A DNA stretch of 64,000 bases, from the NCBI GenBank assembly GCA_025531455.1, contig JAMYHL010000058.1, positions 221,604 to 285,603 of the forward strand, in the 5' to 3' direction. Within the stretch, counting starts at the first letter, position 1. Every line of letters begins with the position of its first letter. This stretch comes from Apiotrichum sp. Y4204. Lineage: Eukaryota; Basidiomycota; Tremellomycetes; Trichosporonales; Trichosporonaceae. Under the pieces are notes generated by a model that searched no databases, was not told the DNA's origin, and saw only the letters and a program-made list of their open reading frames with translations. Position numbers and translations under genes: made by a program. This document shows positions 23,997 to 36,650 of the stretch, piece by piece.

Positions 23997-25908
23997 ACGC
24001 GAGAGAGGGAGCGGAGGAGAGAGATATGGAGATGAGCTAGAACGGCGATGGTGTGCCCATCTCCGGCGGACAGCATACTTGTCCTGTATACAGCACGCTA
24101 CACTACTACACTATTACATTTCCTATTCCAGACATAGATGTATCACAATGCCCGTATCTTGTGTGTGTGCGACGTCACGGGTACGGTGTGGCGCCGCATC
24201 ATCACCCGTTGTCGCGTCGTCTACGTCGCCCACTGTTCTGCACTACATGTCATCAACTCGAGGAAGTTGGTGCCTGAATCACGAGGGACGCAGAGGATAT
24301 GGCCATGGGCGCGTCGAACGACAGACTCCTCCAGACTCCCTGGGCACACCTTTTAAGGAAGATGGACTACAACACCGAAATGCACATTGAAATGAGCCAC
24401 GTCGCGTCGGGGCTGGATAGCGAAAGGACGTAATATGGGATGTGATCTGTTGCGTAGTTGCGTGGTCAGAAGTGGCCGCAACATGGGTCATTGTCGGGAT
24501 CAAGACGCGACGCGAGAGTAAATGCTTTCCAGATATGGGACAGAGCTGGGGATAAGTATCGAGCGGCGCCGTCTCCTGGGGAAATGTCTGATGAGGAAGA
24601 ATGAGCTGGATTGAGATGGGCGGGTGAATCCTCCTCGATCATCGACGGATCCGACGACCAGACACAGAGGTCTGGTGATGGGACTGGGACAGTGAGTGCA
24701 GCGCATGCAGAGCATACAGAGGTACTGTATGTCTTGGGATGGAGGGATGTGATGTTGGCGAAAGGACAGGCCAGTCAGCCACAGTCGGAAATCGGGCGAC
24801 AAAGATCGTATCAGATAGGGATCCGGGGGACAGCGAGGTCTGCACCCCCAGATGCCCCAACGCAGAACGAGAGCTGAGCAAGGTTCTACATGCATTCGAG
24901 TGAGTGAGCCGGACAGTGCCTGTCTCATGTACGCCACTTGTGCCCAGTTTTGTCGATACCATCTTCTGCACCCTCGCACCCTCGCATCTGTCGATCACCT
25001 GTGAGTTCTAGGGCGACCCGGGCAATGCTTCCCGGTCGTTCTCTGTCCGTGCGCTGTACAACAGTACAATTACCACAGTGTACATTGCAGGTAAAAGTAA
25101 TTCTGCCATCTTGTCAGTTGGCTCTTGCTCCTTAGCCTGCTTGCATGTGTGAATGTCTGTGTTTGCACCATTCTCCCTCGCGATGGCGTTCTGCAAGGGC
25201 GCGATAAGGGGAAAGCATAATCGTATAAATTGCAAAAAAAAAAAAAACGCGAGACGCTTCAAGACGCGATTATAGGGCCATGATGGCGGAGAGGGTGAGC
25301 ACGCGAGCTCGCGGGGCGCGGAGCGTGGGTATACAGAGGCCGCACGTGTCCTTGGTGAGATCGGAGATCGGAGATCGGAACAGTGAGTGATCCAGTGATC
25401 CCAGTGAGTGACAGCGAGAGAGCACGAGTGACGCACGCTGTCGCCACCCAAAAAAGCGACATGCTGCCAAATTATTACCCACACGGAATGAGAGATTGGT
25501 GGTCGCTGGTGTCTTCTTAGTGCCCCCTTGGTGCCCCCCTTGGTGCCCTCTTTGGTGTTGCTCCATTGCAACAATCGTATCGTCGCGCTCCGACTGGATC
25601 CAGCTCGTCCCGCTCATCGCGCTTATCTCTCTGCTGCAACGGGTATACTGAGCGGAACGCTGCTGCTGCTGCTACTACTGCTGCTGTGAATAGCCCCGCT
25701 ACCGGCACTGTAGAGTATCACCTCTCATCGCATCCGGCAACATCTCGAGCAGGGCTGGGCGGCTAGCGTACTGTCTTGTCGTCGCAGCCCAACCAGCAGA
25801 TTATCAGGACATCCTTTCCTACCCCTCGACAACAACATTAATAACAACTCGCTCACGCGCTTGAGTGACTGCAGCTCCACTCCATTCGCCGTCACATACA
25901 CAGCGAAA
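23997..25908. other. Intergenic spacer
   Basis: 1.9 kb with no gene I can support. It contains a three-copy heptamer repeat at 25359-25379 and an A-run near 25234-25246. Scattered short frames show no domains. Confidence 0.45.
25359..25379. repeat. Tandem GATCGGA heptamer, three copies
   Basis: Three perfect GATCGGA units lie head to tail, followed by imperfect CAGTGAGTGATC repeats to about 25410. Confidence 0.65.
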
Positions 25909-26514
25909 ATGGTGCCGAACTCCGGTACAGCAGGCGAACGCACCCCACTCCTCGGGGCGACACGGACGACGGGCTCATCGACCGCCTGTTCCACCGGCGT
26001 AGAGGGCGCTGCACCCGGACACCCGCATCCACACAAGCGCGGCTCAGTGTCCTCTTCCCCACGGGCGGCGCCCAGCAAACCGACTCTTACCCCCGGGACC
26101 GTCCCTGAAGCGCAAGTTGCCGGTCCCCGCGGCGCAGACGACGAGCGCAAGGGCTCGGGATGGATAGAGGACTATCTCGAGGAAACGCTGCAGCAGCCGC
26201 ACACGACCACGTTCCTGCTCACCATCACGTTTTCGACCGCCGTGCTCGACTCGATGACATATAACCGCTTCGAGACGTTTGCAGCCCGTGCCGGCCCAGC
26301 CGATCAAAATCGATCGCTTCTCGGATCAGCGTCATTCATTGAGAACAGTCAGTGTACCACGGAACCGAGGCCGCGGGATACGAACGGACGTCCATCAAGG
26401 TTCACCCCGTTGGCGGTGTGTTTCCGTCGGGCACGCAAGCGCCGTTGCCCTTCCGCGTCAGCGCCCGGCCCGTCAGTTCTCGGCACGAACGACCAAGGTT
26501 CAACAGATCAGTGA
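25909..26514 (+). pseudogene. Possible truncated DUF1275-like membrane protein
   Basis: An open frame (also open from an upstream ATG at 25861) begins MVPNSGTAGERTPLLG, an N-terminus common in fungal membrane proteins. It is Pro/Ser-rich to about residue 85. Then comes WIEDYLEETLQQPHTTTFLL followed by AVLDSMTYNRFETF, which resembles the first transmembrane segment of DUF1275 (YoaK-like) proteins. After about 26280 the frame loses all family resemblance and hydrophobicity. An adjacent frame from 26352 shows a better-looking stretch (YERTSIKVHPVGG). It may be a decayed copy, a gene with introns I cannot place, or chance. It is convergent with TRM4. Confidence 0.3.
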
Positions 26515-26681
26515 CGCCTGTCGTGAGCCATCTCACGTCGTACGCTGTGTCGTCGATTTCAGTGCCACAATCTCGGACATCTGTACGAGGGTTGCGGACC
26601 ATGTGTTGTCGTGTTCTCCCCGTCTCCCACGCCTCTAATCCCTGCATGGTATCTAATAACTATTCAGACATAACCTACAAC

Positions 26682-29409
26682 CTATGCATTCAACGCGGCC
26701 TCCTCGTCGACGGCGGGCTCAGCCTCAATGACCGGGGTAGCGGCGCCACTGGGCATAGCGGAGGTGAGGGCCGACTCGACTGCGCTCTCGTTGGCCGACT
26801 CGGGCGCGCTCTTGGGCGTCGGGGCAGGCTTGCAGATGTTTGAGCCGAACACACGCTCCGAAAGCACGACCTTTTCGGTCTTGTCGATGAGCAGCGACAT
26901 GGACTGCTTGGCCTTCCAGACGGGGAGAACCATGGGCAGCGGGAGCTTGCCGCCGTCGCTCTCGCCGGCCTCGAAGCGCACGAGCATGTTGCCCAGCTCA
27001 GCGGCCTGCAGCACCTCCTTGAACGGCGACGGGAACTTTTCGATTGGCGGGTACATCTCCTCGACCAATATGCGGAGCTCGCGGATGGTAGCCTTGAGGA
27101 TCTTCTCCTCGGGGATGTGGCACAGCACGTCCTGGACCGCGTCCGAGGAGATACGCCACTTGCACTGTATCTCGGTACGCGCCTGCGAGTCCTGGCGGAC
27201 GAAAGCCTTGACACCAGCGGAGATCATGCGAAGACGGGTGTAGTCGTTGTTGAGGATGATGGACTTGACGACATCATTGACGATGTAGATGGTACGCAGC
27301 GGGTTGCCATATGCGTTACGCACGAGAAGGTTGCCCACGGGGAACGAGTTTTTGAGGCCAAACCAAGAAGTTATGAGCTTGACCTCCTCGTGATTCGGGT
27401 CAACAAACGAGAATGGGTCCTCGCGGAAGGCAAGATCGCCCTTCTTCTTCTTGCCCGACGTGCTTGCAGCCTCGTCCTTCTTTTCCGGCTCAGTCATCTC
27501 GACCTTCTTTTCCGGCTCCGCCGACTCCACCTTCTTTTCCGGCTCTGTCGTCTCGACCTTGGGCTTCTTGTCCGTGGGCTCCTCCGCTGAGGGCGAAACA
27601 GGACGCTTGAGAGTCGCCTTCTCGTCAACCTCCATCACTACACCGGCGTCAGGAGCAATCTCCTCCTTGATTTCGACCTTGGCAGCAGCAGCGGAAGCAG
27701 GCACGACCGGCTTGAGCTTCTTCTCCAGGACACAGACGTAGAATCCACCAGTGTTCTGGTCGTGGGGAAGGAGGCGGAGCGAGCGCTCAAGGCCGAGCTC
27801 GGCAGCGTTGGCTGGCGCCCACACAGTCTCGGGTATGCCCTTCTCCTTGTCCTTCTCGCGCTCGAGGCCAGCGTCAACGCGCGCACGGTACGACTCGTAC
27901 GAGTCGTGCCAGACAAGCTCGTCCTCGACACGGCTGGCGACCTTCCACGAGGTGATGCCCGGGCGGCGCTTGAGGCCGGGCAGCTTGTCCTGCACGTCAA
28001 CGATGGTGTACTCTCCAGGGTGGGCGTTAAGGGCCGCGGCGACGACGGCCTCGTTCTCAGACGGGTTGAAGGAGCAGGTGGAGTAGACAAGACGACCGCC
28101 AGGCTGGAGGAGAGCCATGGCGCGGTTGAGAATGCGCAACTGGACGGGGTGGAGCGAGTTTCCGTCCGACGGAGCCCACTTGGCCCAGATCTCGAGGTTC
28201 TTGCGCATCGTCCCGTCTCCCGAGCACGGCACATCAGCCAGGATCCTGTCAAACTTGAGGTGCTTGTTGCCGAGGGAAATGTTGGGAATCATAGCTGCGA
28301 CTGTGAGCACAAGTGAAACGTTAACATCCGCGGCCACTGTCAGAACACTCACTCGCGTCAAAGTTGGTGACAACCAGGCCCTTGGTCGGCATGCGGCCGG
28401 TCTGGTGAACAAGCATGTGGGTGCGCTTGTAGTCGGCGTCGTTGGCCATGAGCATGCCGCTGCTCACCTCGTCGTGCGGGTTGAGCGCCTCCATGATCTG
28501 GGCGGTCTTGGAGCCGGGAGCCGCGCACATGTCGAGGCAGTTGTGCGAGGGCTTCACATCCATGAGAAGCGGGGGAATCATCGAAACAGCCTCCTGGCGC
28601 GAGAGGTTTCCCTGTGGGTTAGGATATGTGGGAGTCGCAAGGCGTTGGCCACCGAGAGAATACCCAGCCCCTCCGCTTAACACTCACAACACCAGTCTCT
28701 CCGACAAGGAAGCGCTGGAACGACTTGAACGCGGGCTGCTTGCGGACAACACGTTTCGGCGCGGCGATCTCCCAGGCGAGGTGGTCGGGATACCACTCGA
28801 GCGGCTTGGGCGGGTCGTACTTGACGCCGTCGAGCTCAACGTCCGTCATGGTCGGAACGTAGATGTTCTTGATAAGGTCGTTGATTGCGAACGACGTCCT
28901 GTTCGTTAGCAGTCAGGATGGTGGGGGCGGGCAAGGCAGAGTCGGTCGTGGTGTGAACAGCGCCATGATGCCGGCAGTGAGATGGTAGCCAACATGCTGC
29001 CGCTCACCAATCTTCCAAACCAGACTCTGTCGTTCATGACCTCCCATAGCGTCCATTTCACTCACGCGCGCGATCCAGTAACGCGGAACGTGGTCGGCAG
29101 CTCGGTACGGAGCGCGTCGAGGAAGGGCTCCCACTCGTCCTCGGGCACGATCCCCTGCGCCTGGATATTAGCGGCGTGAAGCAGACTCAAAACCCGCCCT
29201 CTCTTACCTTGTAGTATCTCTCGAAGAACTCGTTCTTCATCGTGTCGGGCGTAATGTTGTTCCAGTTACCGTTCGCGCTGTCCCGTCCGTTCTTCTTCTG
29301 CTGGCCCCACGGCACCGCGTTGCGGCGTCCCTGCAGTCAGCACCTGAGTACACACAAGCTAACGCACCCGTCCACCACCACCGCCACCGCGCTTTCCGTG
29401 CTTGCCCAT
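26682..29409 (-). CDS. TRM4: tRNA (cytosine-5) methyltransferase, TRM4/NCL1/NSUN2 family
   Basis: Reads leftward from ATG 29409-29407 (MGKHGKRGGGGGGR) through several short introns near 29390-29330, 29210-29165, 29100-28900, 28690-28615 and 28355-28290, to a large last exon ending with TAG at 26682. The catalytic core is the Nol1/Nop2/Sun Rossmann fold: CLDMCAAPGSKTAQIMEAL (SAM site), VVTNFDA, then FDRILADVPCSGDGTMRKN with one catalytic Cys, and VYSTCSFNPSENEAVV with the second. The C-terminal extension includes a Lys/Glu-repeat segment (EPEKKVE units, about 27560-27460), a PUA-like region and an Ala/Pro-rich tail. The enzyme makes m5C at several positions of tRNA (34, 40, 48, 49 in yeast), acting in the nucleus. 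The spacing and two-cysteine arrangement are diagnostic. Confidence 0.95.
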
Positions 29410-32400
29410 TGTGTTGGTGTTTAGAGGGCAGAGGGGAGTTGTGGGATTGTAGATGAGATGTGGACTGGACTTGTTCACTTGTTCACCGCAATACATGACT
29501 TTTGCGAGCAGCAGATGACCACTGTCAGAAAAACAAGAAAAATCGCATCACGTGCATGCAGACATTTTAGTCCCGCGGTGGAGGACGTTGGTGGAGGTGC
29601 ACTCTTCAATGAGCCAGATGTCAAGACCACATACTGTATACAGTACCTTGCGCTCGAGTCTCGTGCATGGCTTATGCCTTTTGGGCTCTCATCTTCTTAA
29701 ATAAGAGTGCATGTGATGCAAGAAAAAAAAAAAAAAGAGGAAGCGATATTAATTGAGGCATGGAGAAGAAGTGGGGTTGGCTCATTGCTCATTTACCGAT
29801 CAAACCCGGGACCCTCGTTGCAACCTGGCCCCAGGATGTACGGTGATGGGGGGAAGTCGCAGAGGCCTGTCGGGCGCCCGGGTAATGTCACCAGCAAAGG
29901 CTTCCATAGCGCTGTATCTTCACTTAACCCGTTCTCTTTGCCATACACCGGTGCGGGATTGAGATCTTAGTTCGCTCCTGCTCGCTGGACAGTCCTGTAT
30001 CTCCAGAACGAAGCGCCTCGCATATTCCTGAACGAACGCCCGCAACCCTTCGAATGCCAATGATTTCAGAGTCAATAGCTTTCTGAGAGCTTCCATGATA
30101 CAAAATTGTACTCGAGAGATCTCCGCAGTTCTGTAAAGCGGAGGGGGAGGGAGGATGGGGGACTTCTCGTCTGAAGTGAGGGATTCTACAGTACAAATCA
30201 GGCAGAAACAAAGCTAGCTGACACTTCACTCATCTTCCATCTCCCAGAAGACCAATATCAATTCGTCATGACAGCTCAAGATCCTGGGTAAATACCACCC
30301 CAACCTCCTCCATACCGCCGCGAGAGACAATGTGCTGTGGCGAGAGGGCCCCGCCGTGGGGACCCAGGTGCGATCTCGAACAGGCGCAAGTGGCGGCGCC
30401 ATTGTCCAATCTCGCACTCCACTCTGCCACATCAGGCGGCCCTGGCGGATCCAGCGTAGAGGCCGTAGAGGCCTAGGTCGGCGGGGTCCGAGCGGGGCCC
30501 GTGATCGAGGAATGGCGCCAATACCAATACATACACAGTGGGTGCATGCGGACCGTCTCCAGCGGAGCATGCAGAGCAGGGCGTGGCTAGCGTGGCTGAC
30601 ATGGGCCCCGGATTGGACGGTGCGATCGTGTGATCGTGTGAGCGCCCGTCTTGCGTTTGGGGTGGCGCTGTCTCAAACCTCGAGCCAGCGAGCTGCGAGC
30701 AACTCAAACCTTTGTGATTTGCGGCTGCGGCGGAGGTCAGAGTTCCGAAGGCCGGGGGCCGTGGGGATGGCGGCGGGGCTGGGCCAGGTGGCGCGTGGCG
30801 TGTGTCCGAGGGTTTGGCGGTGGGCGTCGGTTGTCGGCGCTGAGCTCTTCCCGTTTCGCTAGACATGGCACATGCCTCACAGGGAATGAGCTGGGATGAG
30901 CGTATCAGACACAGAAGAGCGTCGGTGATACAGTATACTGGTTTCCGTTCCTGTTTCCAGGTAGCATTGGGGTCGTTTTCCACCGCCCCGGCTTCGTTTC
31001 AGCCTCGGCGCGTGAAATCCTCATCGTTTGAGGCACTCCGATATGTAGCCCTCCCTGTCAGAAATCTACGCCATTAGAGGTCAGTTGAACCGACAGGACA
31101 TGGAGAGCTATGGACAGGTTCATGTCACTCATGGCGTTTAGTGTAAACCCAAGCTGTACGACGGTCGGAAAGGGTTGGGACTGCGAAATCAACCAACTGG
31201 CTTCTAAGCGCCTCGAGTGCTCGAAACTGACGCCTGTGTTCCAATCAGAGATGACAGTCAAAGGTCTAGATCAAGCCAACATACCCTTCATCGCAACCGG
31301 GCAAGAAGGCAGACAGGTGAGGAGAGAGCTGACCGCACGCGGCCAGGGATGGATGCTCAAGATCCTCAAGGCCATGCGGTATCACAGCCCGAACCGACAA
31401 CACCCAACAATCCAACCAGACGAAGCCCGAAGCCCTAGCGGTTCACCACCAATGAATTCCCCCCTCGGCCTCCAATCTACCCCGCAGACACCGTGCACGA
31501 CATGTGCCCCCACTGCCGGAAATGGCGCAAACAGACGCGTGCCGCACGTCGCACGCCGCACGCCGCAGTTCGCAGCTCGTAGCCTTATGACTCTGAGCAA
31601 TCGCGCACGCCCCTCGCAACACACTTTCCACTCAGGCCTGGGTCCATACGACGGACGTCCGAGCTCGCCTGCCAGCGGCTGAGGCCATGGTCACGGACGG
31701 GGACTGAATCCTCAGATTGCGGGCATCGGCTGATGGCCAGGGTGTCGGCCGTGTTAACGCGTTGAGCACGGCGCCGCAGGGCGCAGGGGGCACTGATCAA
31801 CCTGGGGCTGAATACTTGCTACTTGGTTGTGGTGATGTTGCGCTCACTGTCATCAGCAGCTGGATCGGGTATGGGTAGACTCCGCGGAGGATGCCGGATG
31901 AAGTGAGTAGCCGCATGCCTCGGTCCCGTCTTTCATGTCTGTTACGCCGTGCATGCCTCGCGTGACGGTTCATGTATGATATATTGTATATCGTGTGCGT
32001 TACGGCTGATAGTGGCTTACGTCTCAGGAAGCGAAGGGGCATTTGTCGAAGTCATTGAAGATTCCCACACCTGGCTTCACAGCGCGGCATTCAGTATTCA
32101 TGATTCAGGTAGGTCAATACGGATCTGAATGCTCTCCTTCCCAACGGCAGCTGTGGCACGACAATTCAGTGGTCCGGGTATCAGTCATCCGATGGTCTAC
32201 AGAATATCTAGTGAGACTGAGGTAGACAGACCAGGAAAGGAAGGGTTTGCCGTGCTGTGCCCAGCTTGTTTCTTGAGGGATGCAATGGATCGATGGATGC
32301 GCCGAGCCTTTGGAGAGGCGCTCGACTCAGTGAACGCCGTTGATTTTCGTTTTTCACCTCACGGAGTGTTCTGCGCCGACTTGCGAGAAGAGGGGCGGCG

Positions 32401-35036
32401 CGGCGCAACAGCCTGTGCAGACCTGTGAGCAGCGGCGGAGCGAATAGATGTGAGAAGATGCCCCAGCATGTCAACAAGTCGGAGTCTCGTCAGGGGGGGA
32501 ACAATTGTGCAAAACGCAATCGCGATCTCGCGCGAATCTCCCATAGCCTGTCACCTGACACCTGCTACCTGACACCAAGCTGCTATGGTGCTGATACACG
32601 GAACGGCCGGAATGGAGCGATGGAGAGAGGCTTTCCGAAGATCCGAGGGATGAAAGGGTGACCTTTGATGGAGTGACTCTGGAAGCTGGCCCATACAGCC
32701 CTTGAGATCTTCAGTTCGCAGGCGGCACAGCACAGCATGATCAACGCTAATCCACACCCAACGTTCGACAGTGGACAAGCCGACGGGAGCCGCAGCAGCG
32801 CAGCACTGGATTGAAAGCTCCGTGATCCGTGAGCTTGTTGCACCGCCCGTTACATGGTGCCAAGGTGCAGGGGGTTTCATGGCGGGTTCGTGGCGCGGGT
32901 TCGTGGCGCGCGCGCCTCCAACCTTCCTTATCGAACTCGATCGCCTCAGTCCACACTCTGCGACACTAGGAGAGCCCACATGTGGAGCGGAGACCAGATT
33001 GAGAAATCAGAGAGCAGAAGGATTTGCTGAGCTTCTCAGCTTTTGATGAATGCTGTTCGTTGTCGGTTGACGGTGGTAGCCGCCGTCCAGATCTGTAACA
33101 CTCCGCGGACTCGTCCGGTTCCTGTCCCAGCGCAACGGCGCTTCGTGCCTCCGCGACTCCCTGGGTACCCTGGTATCTGATCGCCCACCTGCTCTGGACT
33201 CTCGGCGCTCGGCGAGTACGAGGGTTTTCTACAGTTACAACCCTTATGGCATGCTGTACAGCTCCACGGATCCACGGATCCACGGCCCGGTATCGTGCCT
33301 CGCGGGAGGATGTATGCGAACTTTACGGAGGACGGGGGGGTAGCACATTGGGTTACGGAGAATACAAGCCGCAGAGGATGCAGTGCCGAGTGTCCAGCAC
33401 TGGCCATGCCGAGCCCACCCCCGGGCCACATCGTCTCCCGGCCCTGTCACCAGTGTCCACCCCGTGTGCTTTGCGTGCTTTGCACTCCCTGCCGATCCGC
33501 TCCCGTTACGTTAACATCCAGCCTTGATATCGTGGTCCCCGACACAATCGTGACGGGCGCGCCTCGCGTTTCATACGTTCATAATACGCGCTCTTACCGC
33601 TGCGCCTTGCGCCTCGGTCCCTTATCCCGTATCCCATTTTCCGAGGGTGCACAACCATTTTCGTGTCGCAAAGCGACTTGTAACTAGGTGCTCCATTCGA
33701 CTGCGCGCTTCTGATCCACAAACTGTGATCCTGTGAAAAGCACATTCCTCCGCAGCTCCCTCCATACCAAGCACCACTCCCGCCAAGACACAAGCCCCGA
33801 TATCCTGGAAGTTGGATGGGCAGCTGCGAGACAGAGTCAGCGCCAGAGGCTCCTCTCATATTCTCATAGCTCATAGCCGTCCCATCGGCCGCAAAGTTCC
33901 CGAACCCTGGATCTCGGTCGGCATCCAGCTCCTGACGGGTCCTGAGATCTGGTGGAGCTCAACTTGATCCTTGATCCATGAGCGACTGAATGATGTACAT
34001 ACAATGCAGATCACGCAGCTCAAAGATCGGGGCGCGCTCCATAGGTTTGGGATCTGGCTGGAAGCTGAGACCGGACGACTTGCCCACATTGCGCTTCCCC
34101 CCGTTGCCCCCGTTCCAGCCTGCGGGCGCCTACGGGCCAAGCATCGCTAGCAGCGGGCGGTTTATACGGTTTGCACAATGTGCGTCAGGCGTGTTATATC
34201 GCGGGATCGCGTGGGAGCGAGCACGCGTATTCGCGGCCTGGCGCGTTGGCGCGGGCCTGGCGTATTTACGCTCACTTCAACCGAGATGATCTAGAACATT
34301 TAATTGTTTCCCATGAGCGACGGCTGTATCTGTCGCAGCATACGAGTGCGCCGCCGTGCTAGTCGACGGGCACTTGTTTGCACAATTGACCAGGCCAGTT
34401 GCACCCCAAGTATCCAATCAGCCAAGCTGTGGTTGATCCTGTTTTGCATTGTTTCGGTGGCCAGCTGGGAAGGGACCCTGCGCCGGCGGGTTTCCTTGTT
34501 ACATGCCGCTGGACTGGATGCCTTCACGGGCTGGCGCGGTCCGCAACCGTAACTGTGACGAGAGGGCACTGCCCCGAGATCGTTGTTGGCCAACGCAGGC
34601 ACCGAGGTGTAGTGATTACCGTACCGCACAGGGCAGCGCAGGCCCGCCGCGGCGGCACGTCGGGCCGAACGAGGCTGCGTGCTGCGCGCTGTGTGCTGTG
34701 CGCTGTGCACTGTGCTCAACTTCTACCAAACAGCCGTTTCCTCCGGCCGGGAGAATCCAGAATAATACCTGCCTGTTGCCGTAAAGCGCCCATGCACGGT
34801 TCTGTGCGCCGCGCGCCGCGTCGCCCGTGAACGCAACGAGTAAACCGGACCAGGCGGCGAGCCAAGAAGTGTAAGAGGCCAAGGGGCGCACTCTCGGCGA
34901 GCCGAGTGGCTGTGGCTCCAGTGGCTCGACGTTGCCGTTTCTGGGCAGCCTGAGCCACGGGCCAGTCGATCGCGTATCCTCGTAACTGGTTGGCTGGCTG
35001 ATGCATGGTGTGATGGTGTGGGAATCGGGGTACAGT

Positions 35037-35061
35037 ACATGGTACATGGTACATGGTACAT
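35037..35061. repeat. Tandem GGTACAT repeat
   Basis: Three full copies of GGTACAT preceded by a partial one. Confidence 0.65.
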
Positions 35062-35206
35062 CGTGCGTCGAGTGTCGCGTATGGGTCACGTTTTCCGACG
35101 TGGGCTGTCCTCCACTCACGAGCGGGCTCGCCCTCGCCGCGGTCGGCGGTGGCTTGCGGTGCGGGCCGCATTTCACAATTCCAGAAAACAAAGGCCCACG
35201 GGCCGA

Positions 35207-35234
35207 CCCATGGCCCATGGCCCATGGCCCATGG
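35207..35234. repeat. Tandem CCCATGG repeat, four copies
   Basis: Four perfect heptamers. Each contains the palindrome CCATGG, so the tract is self-complementary. Confidence 0.75.
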
Positions 35235-36650
35235 CAATTTGGCGTCTGCGCACGTTGTGCACCATTGGCACCGCGCAGACCACCCGTTACTCGCCGAGAC
35301 GTGATACGCCAGACCCCGAGGCGTGCCAGGTATAGCGTACAGCGTATCAGGCGTACCGCATGGAGGACGGGGCGGGATGGCGGTCTGAGTTCGCATGGTC
35401 CCCGGCTCGCAAGCGAAGCGCGACACGACAAGCGACATACTGCAAGCCGTCTGGGAGCTAGAATTTCAGTCGCACCCCGATGTCACGACGGGACGCTACA
35501 ATGATGCCACACGCCTGCCACCGTTTGAGTAGTGCAGCGATTACATGGTCTCGGGCGCAACCAGGGCGAAAGGGGCCCTCCCCGCACTGCCCGTTGGCTC
35601 CCACAGATCGATGAACATCACACAAACACACCTGACAGGATGATGCGCCAATGACAGGGGATCATGAACCTTGAGACACTGATAGAGCGCCTCGTGTGTG
35701 CCAGGCGCTTCTTGTTAGAACAGAAACCGCCCTGTGTGGCGTTTTGTAAGTGTGGTCTTGTGGGCCGGGGTCATCGCATGGACCACAGTCCTGGCACCTG
35801 GCTTTGAATCCCTTTGTGGCGGGATCGGTGTACATCGGGGGAGATGCGAGATATGACATTGATGAGCCCAGATGAAAGGGCAGCGGGTATCCACAGTAGT
35901 GAGGGTCTTGGAGAGGACAGTTCTATGACATAGGTGAGGTGGGTTTGCCGTGGTGATTACGAGCTGCATTCGTCAGAGCCAAGATGGGAAGCGACGACGA
36001 GGTCTGCCGCAGGTATGCAGGTGCCTATGCACACACTGAAGGTGATGCCGTATCACGGTATATCGCGCTCTCGATGTGTGATGCAGATCAACCGTATCAA
36101 CTGCCGCCCCCTTGGGCACCCTGGATCGCTAGTCGCGACTGCGAGTTTTGCTAGAATCTACCATGGTCGGTCGATTGATCGCTTGATCTACTAGCTCGTC
36201 TTTTTGGATCCTTCCCCCCCCTCCCCCCCCTTGGATAATGCCTGTGCACAATGCGCTATGATACACCGCCTTTTTCCGTGGCCAAGAGGGGGTGCAAGAG
36301 GCCAGACATCATCTTCATACCCTCTCAACACGCCAGACCCTGACGCGGACCTGCACGGTTGCGCACGGGCCGGTACCGTGCGCGCGCTTGTGCATGCGGC
36401 TCGGCATGCAGATCGAGCAAAAAGAGCGCCCTCGCAAAGAGGCGGTGGGAGGGAAGGGGGGCCGAGTTCTCTCTCTCCGAGATCAAAAAGGAGGCATCGT
36501 GATAATAATAAAACATAAAGTAATAATAAATAAGTTTGTTGCAATACACCCTGAAAGCTTCTGCAACCCAAGGAAGGGGGGACGGATGGGGTGCCTTGGG
36601 AACAGAGGCTCACCACCACCACCCCCGGCCTACAATGACCGCAGTCGCTA

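Larger units (their letters stand above)
29410..36650. other. Very long gene-poor interval
   Basis: More than 7 kb between two outward-facing genes. Frames such as 30332-30862, 31110-31682 and 34616-35431 have no recognisable domain, are matched by equally long frames on the opposite strand, and do not show the neighbours' codon bias. Small tandem repeats occur at 35037-35061 and 35207-35234. I see no transposase, reverse transcriptase, long terminal repeats or RNA gene. Part may be regulatory or noncoding-RNA sequence, which cannot be judged from sequence alone. Confidence 0.45.

Noticed and set aside
29790..29850. GGTTTGATC-like segment suggesting a tRNA T arm
   Set aside because: No matching acceptor, D arm or anticodon stem around it.
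35037..35234. Short repeats considered as a CRISPR array
   Set aside because: Fungal DNA, with directly adjoining repeats and no spacers.
34616..35438. Two overlapping minus-strand frames of 240-271 codons
   Set aside because: They cross tandem repeats, overlap in different frames and have no domain.
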